From: a virus
Virus record (IMG/VR): IMGVR_UViG_3300020463_001602
Location: 1-43,012 of that record
Length of the DNA stretch: 43,012 bases
Direction: 5' to 3' (one strand)
The position numbers and the translations under genes were made by a program. Each line of letters opens with the position of its first letter. The stretch's first letter is position 1. The notes below the pieces were generated by a model. The model was not told the origin of the DNA and searched no databases. It saw nothing but the letters and a program-made list of their open reading frames with translations. Below are positions 1-8,083 of this stretch, one piece after another.

Positions 1-56
1 TAGCTGATAATGGTATTCTTAAAAAGAACGTTGCTATGTTTGGTGGTGCTTTAAAC

Positions 57-503
57 TTATTCATTCATAGTCTCCTCAATGAATCGTCCAATTGTTTCTA
101 TATCTTGTGTTGTTAACATACCAGCTTGTGCCCACATTGTAGAACTCATATTACCTACTGTTTCTCTGTTCTTGTAGGCATATAGTTTTTGAGTAATATA
201 TTCAGAGTTTTGTCCAGCAAGTTTTGGAAAGACTGCCATTCCTTGTCCTTCTTGTCCATGGCATGCTGCGCACCCTCCCCATAATCCTCTAATAGCACTA
301 AACTCATCTGCATTTGCTATCTCTCTTTTCTTTTCCATCTGCTCAGCGAGTGTTCCGTTTATTCTTATATACTCTTCATAGCATTCGCCATAACACGTAC
401 TGTTACCACTATATCCAGTATATTCTAACTCCGGATATATCTTAATATAGAAAAAGCCCAGTATCACAAAGGTACCTAAAAGGGCCATTCCTAATTCTCG
501 CAT
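57..503 (-). CDS. Membrane-anchored class I cytochrome c
   Basis: Predicted monoheme c-type cytochrome, an electron carrier on the periplasmic side of the inner membrane. One CxxCH heme motif is visible (Cys78-Ala-Ala-Cys81-His82), followed by a Pro-Lys-Leu-Ala-Gly segment and a C-terminal helix as in the c4/c5/c553 families. Met119 or Met123 is the likely second axial ligand. Residues 5-22 form one hydrophobic helix without an obvious signal-peptidase site, so it is probably a membrane anchor. An extra cysteine pair (Cys37, Cys41) follows the anchor. The start codon overlaps the pseudoazurin stop by one base, so the two are translationally coupled and last in an early operon. Heme attachment would need the host Ccm machinery. 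The redox partner cannot be read from sequence. Confidence 0.88.
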   Translation of the reverse strand: MRELGMALLGTFVILGFFYIKIYPELEYTGYSGNSTCYGECYEEYIRINGTLAEQMEKKREIANADEFSAIRGLWGGCAACHGQEGQGMAVFPKLAGQNSEYITQKLYAYKNRETVGNMSSTMWAQAGMLTTQDIETIGRFIEETMNE

Positions 504-934
504 TATAGCTCGTTTAAGTAATTATCCAATCTATCTTTATTCATTACAAACGCAGATTTTAAACTTGCTGCTTGCTGTTTAATTGTATCTAAGTTAGTTG
601 CATTTCCAACTGTTATAACACCTACCATAGCCATCATTTTATGTGGAGTACATTCATATACATACACTCCTTCAGTATTTAATGTTACTGAAATGTCTCT
701 ACTCATTCCACCTTTCCAAGGTTTAGCACCTACAGGTATTAATGTCGAAGCAGAATTGTGTGCCATGTCTGTTGCTACAAAATTCACAGTATCTCCTACT
801 GCAACTTGTAAGACAGCCGGCTCAAATATCATTACTCCGCCTGGTCCGTTGTTTAACATTTTTACTTCATGCTCTGCCGAAAAGGCCGGAACTGTTAGTA
901 AAAGTAAACCCATTGCTATTAATATATTTTTCAT
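503..934 (-). CDS. Pseudoazurin-like blue copper protein
   Basis: Predicted periplasmic type 1 copper electron carrier of the cupredoxin fold. Residues 1-20 are a classical signal peptide (Lys near the start, Leu-rich core, Ala-Phe-Ser-Ala end). The four copper ligands sit with pseudoazurin spacing: His59, then Cys95, His98 and Met103 (Cys-Thr-Pro-His, with Met eight residues after Cys). The segment with Phe-Glu-Pro-Ala is also typical. A C-terminal helix of about 30 residues follows the core, as in pseudoazurins. In bacteria these proteins pass electrons to nitrite or nitrous oxide reductase, or act with cytochromes c. The gene sits between a glutaredoxin and a cytochrome c gene in one early operon. 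Plastocyanin is the main alternative, but the CTPH loop and C-terminal extension favour pseudoazurin. Confidence 0.9.
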   Translation of the reverse strand: MKNILIAMGLLLLTVPAFSAEHEVKMLNNGPGGVMIFEPAVLQVAVGDTVNFVATDMAHNSASTLIPVGAKPWKGGMSRDISVTLNTEGVYVYECTPHKMMAMVGVITVGNATNLDTIKQQAASLKSAFVMNKDRLDNYLNEL

Positions 935-948
935 CTTTTCTCCTTTAA

Positions 949-1170
949 TTAAAAATCTATTATTTCTTTTAGCTCCATGAAGCCACCGATTGATTCTTCA
1001 TCAATTGTAATTTGAGGGAAAGTTCTTGCTGTTGGAAACTTTCCAAAAAACTCTTCTTGTGTATAATCAACGTCAAGCTGAAGATATTTAAAATCTTTCT
1101 TTTTGACTTCACATAACGATTTTGCCATATTACAATATGCGCAGTTGTCTTTTCCGTATATCGTAATCAT
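949..1170 (-). CDS. Glutaredoxin
   Basis: Small cytoplasmic thiol-disulfide oxidoreductase of 73 residues, slightly shorter than most glutaredoxins. The dithiol site is Cys10-Ala-Tyr-Cys13 after a short beta strand, and a Thr-Phe-Pro-Gln segment supplies the cis-proline of the thioredoxin fold. Glutaredoxins are common in T4-like phages, where they reduce ribonucleotide reductase. Here no reductase gene is in view and the next genes downstream encode periplasmic redox proteins. The protein has no signal peptide, so it should stay in the cytoplasm. Its start codon overlaps the stop of the upstream Lsm-like gene. Confidence 0.88.
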   Translation of the reverse strand: MITIYGKDNCAYCNMAKSLCEVKKKDFKYLQLDVDYTQEEFFGKFPTARTFPQITIDEESIGGFMELKEIIDF

Positions 1171-1457
1171 TATACTATATGTAAACCGCCGCTTTCTGGC
1201 ATTGCGATTCCCGTTGTTGCTTCAATTACTTGTTTCTTCAGTTCTTCTGCTGGTTCAACAATAAACATAACATGTTGTTCACCGATAGTAACTGGCTTTC
1301 TTTTTGCGTAAGGTACGAAAGGAACCATTCCAATTTTACCTTCACCTGCTGGTACTAATAAGATTCCATCTGTTAATGTATAGAAACCCTTATCATATAC
1401 CACTTTAGCTACAACCTCTTCACCGGTTGATAGTCTTACGATTTGTACATCGCTCAT
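1170..1457 (-). CDS. Lsm/Sm-like small phage protein
   Basis: A 95-residue protein, first gene after an early promoter. The N-terminal half (Ile-Val-Arg-Leu-Ser-Thr-Gly-Glu-Glu, then a central Pro-rich strand with Pro-Phe-Val-Pro-Tyr) resembles the Sm-fold small proteins found widely in marine T4-like phages. That assignment rests on pattern recognition only. If correct, it would form a ring and might bind RNA, but no function is proven for the phage members. A good ribosome binding site (aggaga) precedes the ATG. It is cotranscribed with glutaredoxin, pseudoazurin and cytochrome c. Confidence 0.65.
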   Translation of the reverse strand: MSDVQIVRLSTGEEVVAKVVYDKGFYTLTDGILLVPAGEGKIGMVPFVPYAKRKPVTIGEQHVMFIVEPAEELKKQVIEATTGIAMPESGGLHIV

Positions 1458-1481
1458 AGTATTTCTCCTTTAATGTGGTCT

Positions 1482-1510
1482 ATTATACCACAGTTTAATA
1501 TAAATGTCAA
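1482..1510 (-). promoter_or_regulatory. Early sigma70-type promoter (Lsm-Grx-pseudoazurin-cytochrome operon)
   Basis: On the minus strand TTGACA (1510-1505) and TATAAT (1487-1482) are separated by exactly 17 bases. Both hexamers are perfect host sigma70 consensus. It lies about 25 bases ahead of the Lsm-like start codon and would drive the four-gene redox operon early in infection. Confidence 0.85.
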
Positions 1511-1514
1511 TAGT

Positions 1515-4067
1515 TTAACTGAAAAAGTCTTCAATCGTATTTACCTTTTCGGCTGACCAACCAACCGCATCTAGGATTGATTGAATAGGATTCAAGAATA
1601 CTTTGTCAAATTGTAACTCATAATCAATGTATTGGTGAAGACCAAGTTGCTTTGGTAATAAACCAGGAACCGATATTACGTTTTCACGAATTGGATTCGG
1701 AACCTTTAAGTATAAAAACTTGACCTTATCTCCACCTTGTATTGTTTCAAACTTCTTATCAAGACCTTTTTCTTTTAGGAAATGATTATACATAATCGCG
1801 CCGCGAACATGCATTGGACAACCTTTTCTGTATAACGAAGACTTGTCTTGATACTTTTTAATATTATCAGTACCTGAAGTCTTTGCTATCGCAACTGGAT
1901 CCAACTTTTTAAATTCTTTCTTGAAATCAGAAATAAAGCTTTGTGTTGTTTGTTCATCGTTATTCATAATAACTTCAAAACATTCTTTAAGTTTAGTACG
2001 ACATATTTCAGGAGTTGAAGATCTTACTGATTCTAATCCTGTGACCGATACTTTAGGTTTGTCGTAATGAACACCTTCAGAGTTCAATGTATTAAGTATG
2101 TATCTTTTCTTAGCTACAAATATTCCACGGTGAGCAATCTTTTCACGTTTCATTACCATTGCATTACGATATGTACCCATATCAGCTGCAAGCTTTTCGT
2201 AACCATCTTCGATGATTTTCTCAATCTTTGTTGAACATACTCTATCAAGAAACTCTTCACCTTTGTCTTTGTCAATATCAGTTGTTCCAAACACTTCAGT
2301 AATTAAAGGACCGAAGTCAACATAGACAGAGTCAGTATCAATATAAATGATATAGTCAACATCGTCAGATCCAAGAATCTTATTTAAATAATCATTGACT
2401 GACTTTTGTGCATAACGAATAGATAACTGACCGCTTGTTGTAATTGCTTCAGCCATTTCATTAATATAATATAAAAAGTATACATTAGCAGTTGCACCAT
2501 ATAAACTGTTCATGGCAATCTTAATTGACATTTGCGAATTGTGGAGTTGATTAATTTCACGCTTAAGTCTTTTGAGTTCAGCAGTATCTTTTTCAACTTC
2601 AAACTGTTGTTCAGCAGCAATCATTTGATTTTTAATAACAGAACGATTACTATAGTATTCATCAATGATCTCAGGAATAATACCTAATTTTTTATTCGAG
2701 AAACAAACACCGTTAGCTGCAACTGAAACACCTTTACGATCATTTTGATATTCGCCTTTAAGTACCATATCTTGAGTTACGTATTCACGATCATCTGGCA
2801 TATATGTTTCAGGCGACATATTGTATTGTAACATTAGGTGAGGATATAGAGAGTTAAGGTCAAAAGATACAACCCAAGGATGCATTCCAACTTTTGGATC
2901 TTTTACATAACCACCTACAAGATCTCCACCTCTCATTCCTGGACCACCTTTAAGTGGAGGAACAATCTTATCTTTAATTAATCTACGATAAATGGTTGCT
3001 TCCCAAATACCAACAGTTCCGAAGGCATCTCTGTAATTAACTCCACCGTCATAAGCAACAGTCATAACCAAAGCAAGCAATCCTGTTTCTTCTTCAAGAC
3101 GAGCAATCAGTTGAGTATCTTTAAGGTTATAGTCCAAATATAATTGTGGATTCTCATCATATAATCCAGTAAGAGAACCGTATTCAGAATAATCAATTTT
3201 CTTTTCACCAAGAACAACATAAGCAATATGATCCAATCTATACGATTCTTGAGGACCGTACTTGTAACCAAATTTCTTGAAGCAATCCATATAGTCAATT
3301 ACAGCAACACCCATAATAGAATATGTTGAGTTGACTTTACCAAATATTTCTCGACTTTGCTTTTTGATTGATTTGTGTGGAGATAAACGCTTAGCGGTTT
3401 CTTCTCCAAGCAAACGAATAATCCTCGTAACAATATACATTATGTCAAAGTACTCAACGTTCCAACCTGTTACAATGTCAGGATAGTCAGTTGTCCATAA
3501 TTTAACAAAGTACTGAAGTAATTGAACTTCAGAATCAAATTTGACATATTGAATCTTGTCTTGAGGAATGTCCGTTACTGTTTGTGTCTTGTCGTAATCT
3601 TTTTGACCAAGAAGATAGTAAATATCATTTCTTGAACTATGATAGGCAATTGATGTAATAGGATTGTCTGCTTCTTCAATATTAGCAAAGCCATCACGAA
3701 TGTCAACCTCAATATCAAACGAAACAATATTTACATGACTTACGTCATACGCAACCTTTTCAGGATATTCTTCTTGTATGAATTGTGTAAGATAATTTGT
3801 TGAACCAAATATCTTCATACCGTGAACACCTTTATATTCTTCAATAAAGTTTTTAGATTCACGCATATCGCCGAACTTGTGTGGAGATAATGGTAGGTTA
3901 CCTTCTGTTAAAGAGCGATAGCCTTCTTCTCCTGATTTCGGTGTATGAACATATAGTGTTGGTTGAAACGGTACACGATACGAGAAACGTTTACCGTTGT
4001 CGTATCCACGATGTAAAATATTATTTCCGTATCTTTCAACAGATGTATAGAATTTAGTCAATGCCAT
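1515..4067 (-). CDS. 43: T4-like DNA polymerase gp43 (family B)
   Basis: Replicative family B DNA polymerase of 850 residues, close to T4 gp43 (898). The N-terminal exonuclease domain has the Asp-Ile-Glu acidic motif near residue 118. The polymerase motifs follow in order: motif A (Asp-x-x-Ser-Leu-Tyr-Pro), motif B (Lys-x-x-x-Asn-Ser-Leu-Tyr-Gly) and motif C (Tyr-x-Asp-Thr-Asp-Ser). It acts with the sliding clamp, gp32 and the gp41 helicase; the clamp and clamp-loader genes are not in this window. It has its own early promoter at 4088-4116. The reading frame is intact, with no intein. Confidence 0.98.
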   Translation of the reverse strand: MALTKFYTSVERYGNNILHRGYDNGKRFSYRVPFQPTLYVHTPKSGEEGYRSLTEGNLPLSPHKFGDMRESKNFIEEYKGVHGMKIFGSTNYLTQFIQEEYPEKVAYDVSHVNIVSFDIEVDIRDGFANIEEADNPITSIAYHSSRNDIYYLLGQKDYDKTQTVTDIPQDKIQYVKFDSEVQLLQYFVKLWTTDYPDIVTGWNVEYFDIMYIVTRIIRLLGEETAKRLSPHKSIKKQSREIFGKVNSTYSIMGVAVIDYMDCFKKFGYKYGPQESYRLDHIAYVVLGEKKIDYSEYGSLTGLYDENPQLYLDYNLKDTQLIARLEEETGLLALVMTVAYDGGVNYRDAFGTVGIWEATIYRRLIKDKIVPPLKGGPGMRGGDLVGGYVKDPKVGMHPWVVSFDLNSLYPHLMLQYNMSPETYMPDDREYVTQDMVLKGEYQNDRKGVSVAANGVCFSNKKLGIIPEIIDEYYSNRSVIKNQMIAAEQQFEVEKDTAELKRLKREINQLHNSQMSIKIAMNSLYGATANVYFLYYINEMAEAITTSGQLSIRYAQKSVNDYLNKILGSDDVDYIIYIDTDSVYVDFGPLITEVFGTTDIDKDKGEEFLDRVCSTKIEKIIEDGYEKLAADMGTYRNAMVMKREKIAHRGIFVAKKRYILNTLNSEGVHYDKPKVSVTGLESVRSSTPEICRTKLKECFEVIMNNDEQTTQSFISDFKKEFKKLDPVAIAKTSGTDNIKKYQDKSSLYRKGCPMHVRGAIMYNHFLKEKGLDKKFETIQGGDKVKFLYLKVPNPIRENVISVPGLLPKQLGLHQYIDYELQFDKVFLNPIQSILDAVGWSAEKVNTIEDFFS

Positions 4068-4087
4068 ATTGCCTTTTAGTTTGTACC

Positions 4088-4116
4088 ATTATATACTAGT
4101 TGACTCGCAATGTCAA
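4088..4116 (-). promoter_or_regulatory. Early sigma70-type promoter for gene 43
   Basis: On the minus strand TTGACA (4116-4111), a 17-base spacer and TATAAT (4093-4088) lie directly ahead of the polymerase gene, in the short gap after gene 46. Both hexamers are perfect. Confidence 0.85.
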
Positions 4117-4119
4117 TAG

Positions 4120-5832
4120 TTATTGTGCAAGCTCTGAAAAGTTTTTGATTTTCTCGAACTTCAGATTGTTTTCAAATTTTTCTGCAAACTGATCTCCACG
4201 ATGTGATATCACAAAGATATTATCATCGGAGTTCAATCCATGTAGAGTCTCAATTAAACTCTCAATACCTACGCCATCCAAAGCGCCATCAAGAGTTTCA
4301 TCAAGTATCAACAGATTAGTAGATACTGAAGATCTTAATTTCGCAACTGATCTCCAAGCTAACATAATTGATAATGTGATACGTAGTTTCTCACCTTCGG
4401 AAAAACTAGCATAAGTAAATTTATCTCTGAACCTTGAACGAATTACTTCGTCAAAGTTTTCATCAAGTTGAAAGTCAACGAATAAGTCAAACGCAGCAAG
4501 ATACTTGTTGATAAGTTTATTAATAACCGGTATGTATTGAGATATGATCTTTGCTTTGATACCACCGTCTCGTAAAATAGTTTGAACGATATTCAGTACT
4601 TCATGTTCATCAAGTAGTTTTGTTCGTATCTCAGTTTGTTTATTAAGTTTCTTTTGAAGATTCTCAAGTTTAGTTGTATCAACTTCATCAACTTCTTTTT
4701 GAGCATTGTCTAAATCTTTCTTATACGAAACTAACGCGTTCTTAGACATTTTGATTTCAGCTCTTATCTCTGAGATCTTAAAGTTAACTTCTTGTATTTG
4801 ATCTTCAATTTTTGATATAGAACCCAAACGATCTTGATGCTTCTTAATTATCTTTGCGACATCAATTAGATTTTTTTCAATATGGGCCTTTTGTTGATTC
4901 TTGTCCATAATCTGTTCTTCTTTAAAGTCGCAGTCAATATCTTGCTTACAGGTTGGGCATTCATCATTATGTTCATAGAAAGCTAATTCTTTATCAAACT
5001 GAACACGATTTCTTTCAAGCTCTGCTCTCTTTTCAGTAGCATCACCAAACTTTTGTTTTTCATCAGGTTTGTCTGATATATCATTGTATAGTGTTTTAAT
5101 TATTTCGTCTTGTGTGTCAATTGAATTATTCTTTGTCTCAACAGCTTCGATATGATCATTCATCTTATCTTTAATTTTGTCAACTTCAACTGTTTTAAGT
5201 TTACGAATCTCTTCGTTGTTTTCTTCTGCTGATTGTATATTGTTTTCTATAATTTCAATATCATACTTATTATCTGTAATTTCAGCTTTAGTACTCGACA
5301 TGCGATCTTTTGCCAATGTACCCATAACAGAGAACACTTGAATATCCAATAAGTCTTCAATAATTTCACGTCGTTGATATGCTCGTAATTCCATGAAAGG
5401 AATATATGTAGCAGATCCAAGAACAACGATTTGATTAAAAGCTTTGAAGTTAATACCTAATATAGATTCTTCAAGAAACGCTTGATAGTCTCGAACTGAT
5501 GCATCTTGATTTATCATACCGCCGTTCTTCCATATCTCAAATAGATTAGGTTTGATACCACGACGAATCATATACTTATCACCGCCTGCACTAAAATATA
5601 GTTCAACAATAAGTTCTTTATTATTAATAGAATTTACAAGTTGTGCTTTGTTAATATTTCTAAAGGGACGACCGTATAGACCAAATACAATTGCATCAAG
5701 TAGTGTACTTTTACCTGAACCGTTTGACCCAGCGATTAATGTACTAGGTACTTCGCTCAATTCAATTGTGGTATATATGTTGCCTGTGGATAGTATGTTT
5801 TTATATTTTACTTTTTCAAAATTAATTCGCAT
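4120..5832 (-). CDS. 46: Recombination endonuclease subunit gp46 (Rad50/SbcC-like)
   Basis: ATPase subunit of the gp46/gp47 complex, which resects DNA ends for recombination-dependent replication and helps degrade host DNA. The Walker A motif (Gly-Ser-Asn-Gly-Ser-Gly-Lys-Ser) is at residues 35-42. Long coiled-coil arms flank a zinc hook, Cys292-Pro-Thr-Cys295. The C-terminal half has an ABC signature (Ser-Glu-Gly-Glu) and Walker B (Leu-Leu-Ile-Leu-Asp-Glu-Thr). Its 570 residues match T4 gp46 (560). It follows gene 47 with a one-base stop/start overlap. Confidence 0.97.
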   Translation of the reverse strand: MRINFEKVKYKNILSTGNIYTTIELSEVPSTLIAGSNGSGKSTLLDAIVFGLYGRPFRNINKAQLVNSINNKELIVELYFSAGGDKYMIRRGIKPNLFEIWKNGGMINQDASVRDYQAFLEESILGINFKAFNQIVVLGSATYIPFMELRAYQRREIIEDLLDIQVFSVMGTLAKDRMSSTKAEITDNKYDIEIIENNIQSAEENNEEIRKLKTVEVDKIKDKMNDHIEAVETKNNSIDTQDEIIKTLYNDISDKPDEKQKFGDATEKRAELERNRVQFDKELAFYEHNDECPTCKQDIDCDFKEEQIMDKNQQKAHIEKNLIDVAKIIKKHQDRLGSISKIEDQIQEVNFKISEIRAEIKMSKNALVSYKKDLDNAQKEVDEVDTTKLENLQKKLNKQTEIRTKLLDEHEVLNIVQTILRDGGIKAKIISQYIPVINKLINKYLAAFDLFVDFQLDENFDEVIRSRFRDKFTYASFSEGEKLRITLSIMLAWRSVAKLRSSVSTNLLILDETLDGALDGVGIESLIETLHGLNSDDNIFVISHRGDQFAEKFENNLKFEKIKNFSELAQ

Positions 5833-6893
5833 TATAAACTAAGTGCCTCATGGTATAATTCATCAACTAAAGACTTGACCTTTGTTTTATCAACATTGGT
5901 TTCTAACGAGTCTATATATTGACTTAATATCTCTGTTGTATCTTTTGTTTCATCGAGTATTTCTTCAACGCCTTCTGCGTCCAAATTCATATGATCATCA
6001 ACAGCTCGAACGTCAACAGCACCACACTCAGACATACGACCCATAAACATATCATAAAGATAAGCATTGGTTCTGTTTTGAACAATAACTTTTACATAAG
6101 TATCTTTATATTGACTGACATCATAATTCGCAACGGTATCAACTGTCCACTCTGCATCATCGTAAAATACTTTATAGAATACACGATTTGGATTCTCGAT
6201 CTTAGTCATCTCTCGAGTTTCAGTATCAAATATATGAAAACCTCTACTACCTTTATAATCAGACCAAGTCATTTCGTATGGTGCTCCAAGATATTCAACA
6301 TTACCATATCTTGAAGGATGGTGAAAATGCCCAGAGTATGTTGACTCAAAGTGTTTAAATACATTCATGTCAATACCATGAGTACACAAAGCACCTCTCA
6401 TCATCTCAAAACCTTTTACTTCAAGGTGTCCCATTAATATATTAGCATCAGAGTTTTTAACAATCTCAAGATTCTTTTCGCTATTCTCTTTGTTTAACCA
6501 AGGCAGCATAAGAAATTTTGTAGAACCAATCTCAAGTTCTTTTGCTGTATCTTGATATAAAGTAAACTGCGGATAAGCACCTGTTAATAGATTCATACTA
6601 TTGATTTCATTAGTACTTGCATAATATGTATCATGATTGCCAATAAGACAATGAAAATCAATATCACGCTTTGCTAATTCTTCAAATAGAAATTCTTTAC
6701 CTTTTTGTAAAGACGAATAGTTAATATACTTTCGACGATCAAAAGTATCTCCAAGGTCAAACACAGTATCAATACCATGTTCGTCAATATATGGAAAGAA
6801 GACCTCTTGAAAGAATTTTCTTTGGACTTCGTGGAATACTTTGGAATCGCCTCTTACACCGATGTGTATATCGGTTACGATAGCTATCTTCAT
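5832..6893 (-). CDS. 47: Recombination endonuclease subunit gp47 (Mre11/SbcD-like)
   Basis: Nuclease partner of gp46. The metallophosphoesterase motifs are all present in order: Asp-Ile-His near residue 8, Gly-Asp-x-Phe-Asp near 47, Gly-Asn-His-Asp near 101, and Gly-His-Phe-His-His near 194. These build the two-metal active site. The length of 353 residues is close to T4 gp47. It lies two bases after the deformylase gene and overlaps gene 46, so the pair should be made in equal amounts. Confidence 0.97.
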   Translation of the reverse strand: MKIAIVTDIHIGVRGDSKVFHEVQRKFFQEVFFPYIDEHGIDTVFDLGDTFDRRKYINYSSLQKGKEFLFEELAKRDIDFHCLIGNHDTYYASTNEINSMNLLTGAYPQFTLYQDTAKELEIGSTKFLMLPWLNKENSEKNLEIVKNSDANILMGHLEVKGFEMMRGALCTHGIDMNVFKHFESTYSGHFHHPSRYGNVEYLGAPYEMTWSDYKGSRGFHIFDTETREMTKIENPNRVFYKVFYDDAEWTVDTVANYDVSQYKDTYVKVIVQNRTNAYLYDMFMGRMSECGAVDVRAVDDHMNLDAEGVEEILDETKDTTEILSQYIDSLETNVDKTKVKSLVDELYHEALSL

Positions 6894-6895
6894 AT

Positions 6896-7468
6896 TTAAT
6901 TTACGGCTGCTTCTGTTTCAGCCGGCTCTTTGGGTAACTTGTTTTGTAAATGTTTAAGGTAAGCCATAGCAGCAGATCGCTGTTTTGTAATTTTACCTTT
7001 CTTCTTTAATGCTCGATCCCATTTTAGTCGAGACACCTTATCTTTAAATACCACTCCGTATAGGTGGTCAAACTCGTGTAAAAAACATCTTGCGGTATAA
7101 CCTTCAAAAGTACCAGTTTGTTCCTTAAGTTCTTCGTCATACCATTTTGCGTCAACTGAACTTGGTCTTTTCATTTTAATAAACACATCAGGATAACTTA
7201 AGCATCCTTCAACATCCAACTCTGTTTGTTCTGATACACCAATCACTTCAGGATTAATAAACATCATCGAGTTTTCTTTGTTTTCTCCAATAACAAAAAC
7301 CTTATGATCCAACCCTACCTGGCATGCTGAGAGACCTAGACCTCTTAGCGATACCATTAGATCAACCATTGATTCTTTAAGTTCCTTTGGATCAAACCCA
7401 GGATTCTTTAAATCAACATCAGCCGATTCTTTATGCAGAATTGGGTCAGTGTTATTTACTAGTTTCAT
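6896..7468 (-). CDS. def: Peptide deformylase
   Basis: Metalloenzyme that removes the N-formyl group from new proteins. All three motifs are present: GLGLSACQ (43-50), EGCLS (87-91) and HEFDH (131-135). Cys89, His131 and His135 are the metal ligands and Glu132 the catalytic base. At 190 residues it keeps a C-terminal extension of about 45 residues, which many phage deformylases lack. Viral deformylases are known in marine phages and may help process viral or host membrane proteins. The gene overlaps the upstream nucleotidyltransferase by four bases. Confidence 0.95.
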   Translation of the reverse strand: MKLVNNTDPILHKESADVDLKNPGFDPKELKESMVDLMVSLRGLGLSACQVGLDHKVFVIGENKENSMMFINPEVIGVSEQTELDVEGCLSYPDVFIKMKRPSSVDAKWYDEELKEQTGTFEGYTARCFLHEFDHLYGVVFKDKVSRLKWDRALKKKGKITKQRSAAMAYLKHLQNKLPKEPAETEAAVN

Positions 7469-7872
7469 AATTTACCTTCGTCTCTCATTTGTTTACGAAT
7501 CTTTGTTGCTGATATTGCATGAACATCTTTACCAAGATCGTGTTCTGTAAAAGTATAACCAACACCACGTCCATAACTAATGTCAACAATATTAGGTACT
7601 TCTAAAATAAGATACTCTCTACCATTTTCAAAGCCGTGTTCTCTTAGACCGTTTTCAATACCCTCTATGGTTTGTATCATACCAAAAGGATTATCATCTT
7701 GTACTGCGGTACGTCCAGCACCTGCATCACCATCAAATTTATACACGTCTCGAACCATTATAACAACTTGTCCTGTCAATGTCAAGGACTTTTTAAATAA
7801 TTCTGTATGTCCGTCATGCCAAGGCTGCCATCGGCCTAACATTTGAACAGAAGGTTTCTTATAGTCAAACAT
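7465..7872 (-). CDS. Cytidylyltransferase-like nucleotidyltransferase
   Basis: Small nucleotidyltransferase of the HxGH superfamily (NMN adenylyltransferase, phosphopantetheine adenylyltransferase and relatives). The nucleotide-binding motif is His19-Asp-Gly-His22 after a Gly-Arg-Trp-Gln-Pro strand. The second signature, Ile-Ser-Ala-Thr-Lys-Ile-Arg, is near the C terminus. I start it at the ATG at 7872, which has GGAG nine bases upstream, rather than at a TTG five codons earlier. NAD synthesis is a possibility, but the substrate cannot be fixed from sequence. It lies in the gp55-to-gp46 operon. Confidence 0.8.
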   Translation of the reverse strand: MFDYKKPSVQMLGRWQPWHDGHTELFKKSLTLTGQVVIMVRDVYKFDGDAGAGRTAVQDDNPFGMIQTIEGIENGLREHGFENGREYLILEVPNIVDISYGRGVGYTFTEHDLGKDVHAISATKIRKQMRDEGKL

Positions 7873-7873
7873 A

Positions 7874-8083
7874 TTACTTAACTCCAAATTTTATATAGTT
7901 ATACCACAGTCTTTCATGACCATAATATAAAACAAACTTAATTACTAGATCCGCTAGGAACACGGCTCCAACTGCTTTCTGAGGCAGGCCAAAATATAAC
8001 GCGATAGCTGCAGTAGTACAAGATGCAATGAGTCTCCATGTAACTGCCTTACCTAAGTGCCTGAGCTTTGTGACTTCTGCCAT
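7874..8083 (-). CDS. DUF2061 family membrane protein
   Basis: Membrane protein of 69 residues matching the DUF2061 pattern: Lys-Ala-Val-Thr-Trp-Arg-Leu-Ile-Ala-Ser at the first helix and His-Glu-Arg-Leu-Trp near the end, with two hydrophobic helices. I start it at the ATG at 8083, which has GGAG nine bases upstream. The family's function is unknown. In bacteria I recall DUF2061 genes near sulfate-activation genes, and here it overlaps an APS-kinase-like gene by 31 bases. That association is a clue, not proof. Confidence 0.8.
   Translation of the reverse strand: MAEVTKLRHLGKAVTWRLIASCTTAAIALYFGLPQKAVGAVFLADLVIKFVLYYGHERLWYNYIKFGVK

Noticed and set aside
3-113. Open plus-strand frame at the very start that could be the 3' end of a neighbouring gene
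   Set aside because: It would overlap the cytochrome c gene by more than 50 bases in antisense, and there is no independent support. The first 56 bases are left unassigned.
7885-7887. TTG start for the nucleotidyltransferase gene
   Set aside because: The ATG at 7872 has a well-placed GGAG and avoids overlap with the DUF2061 stop.
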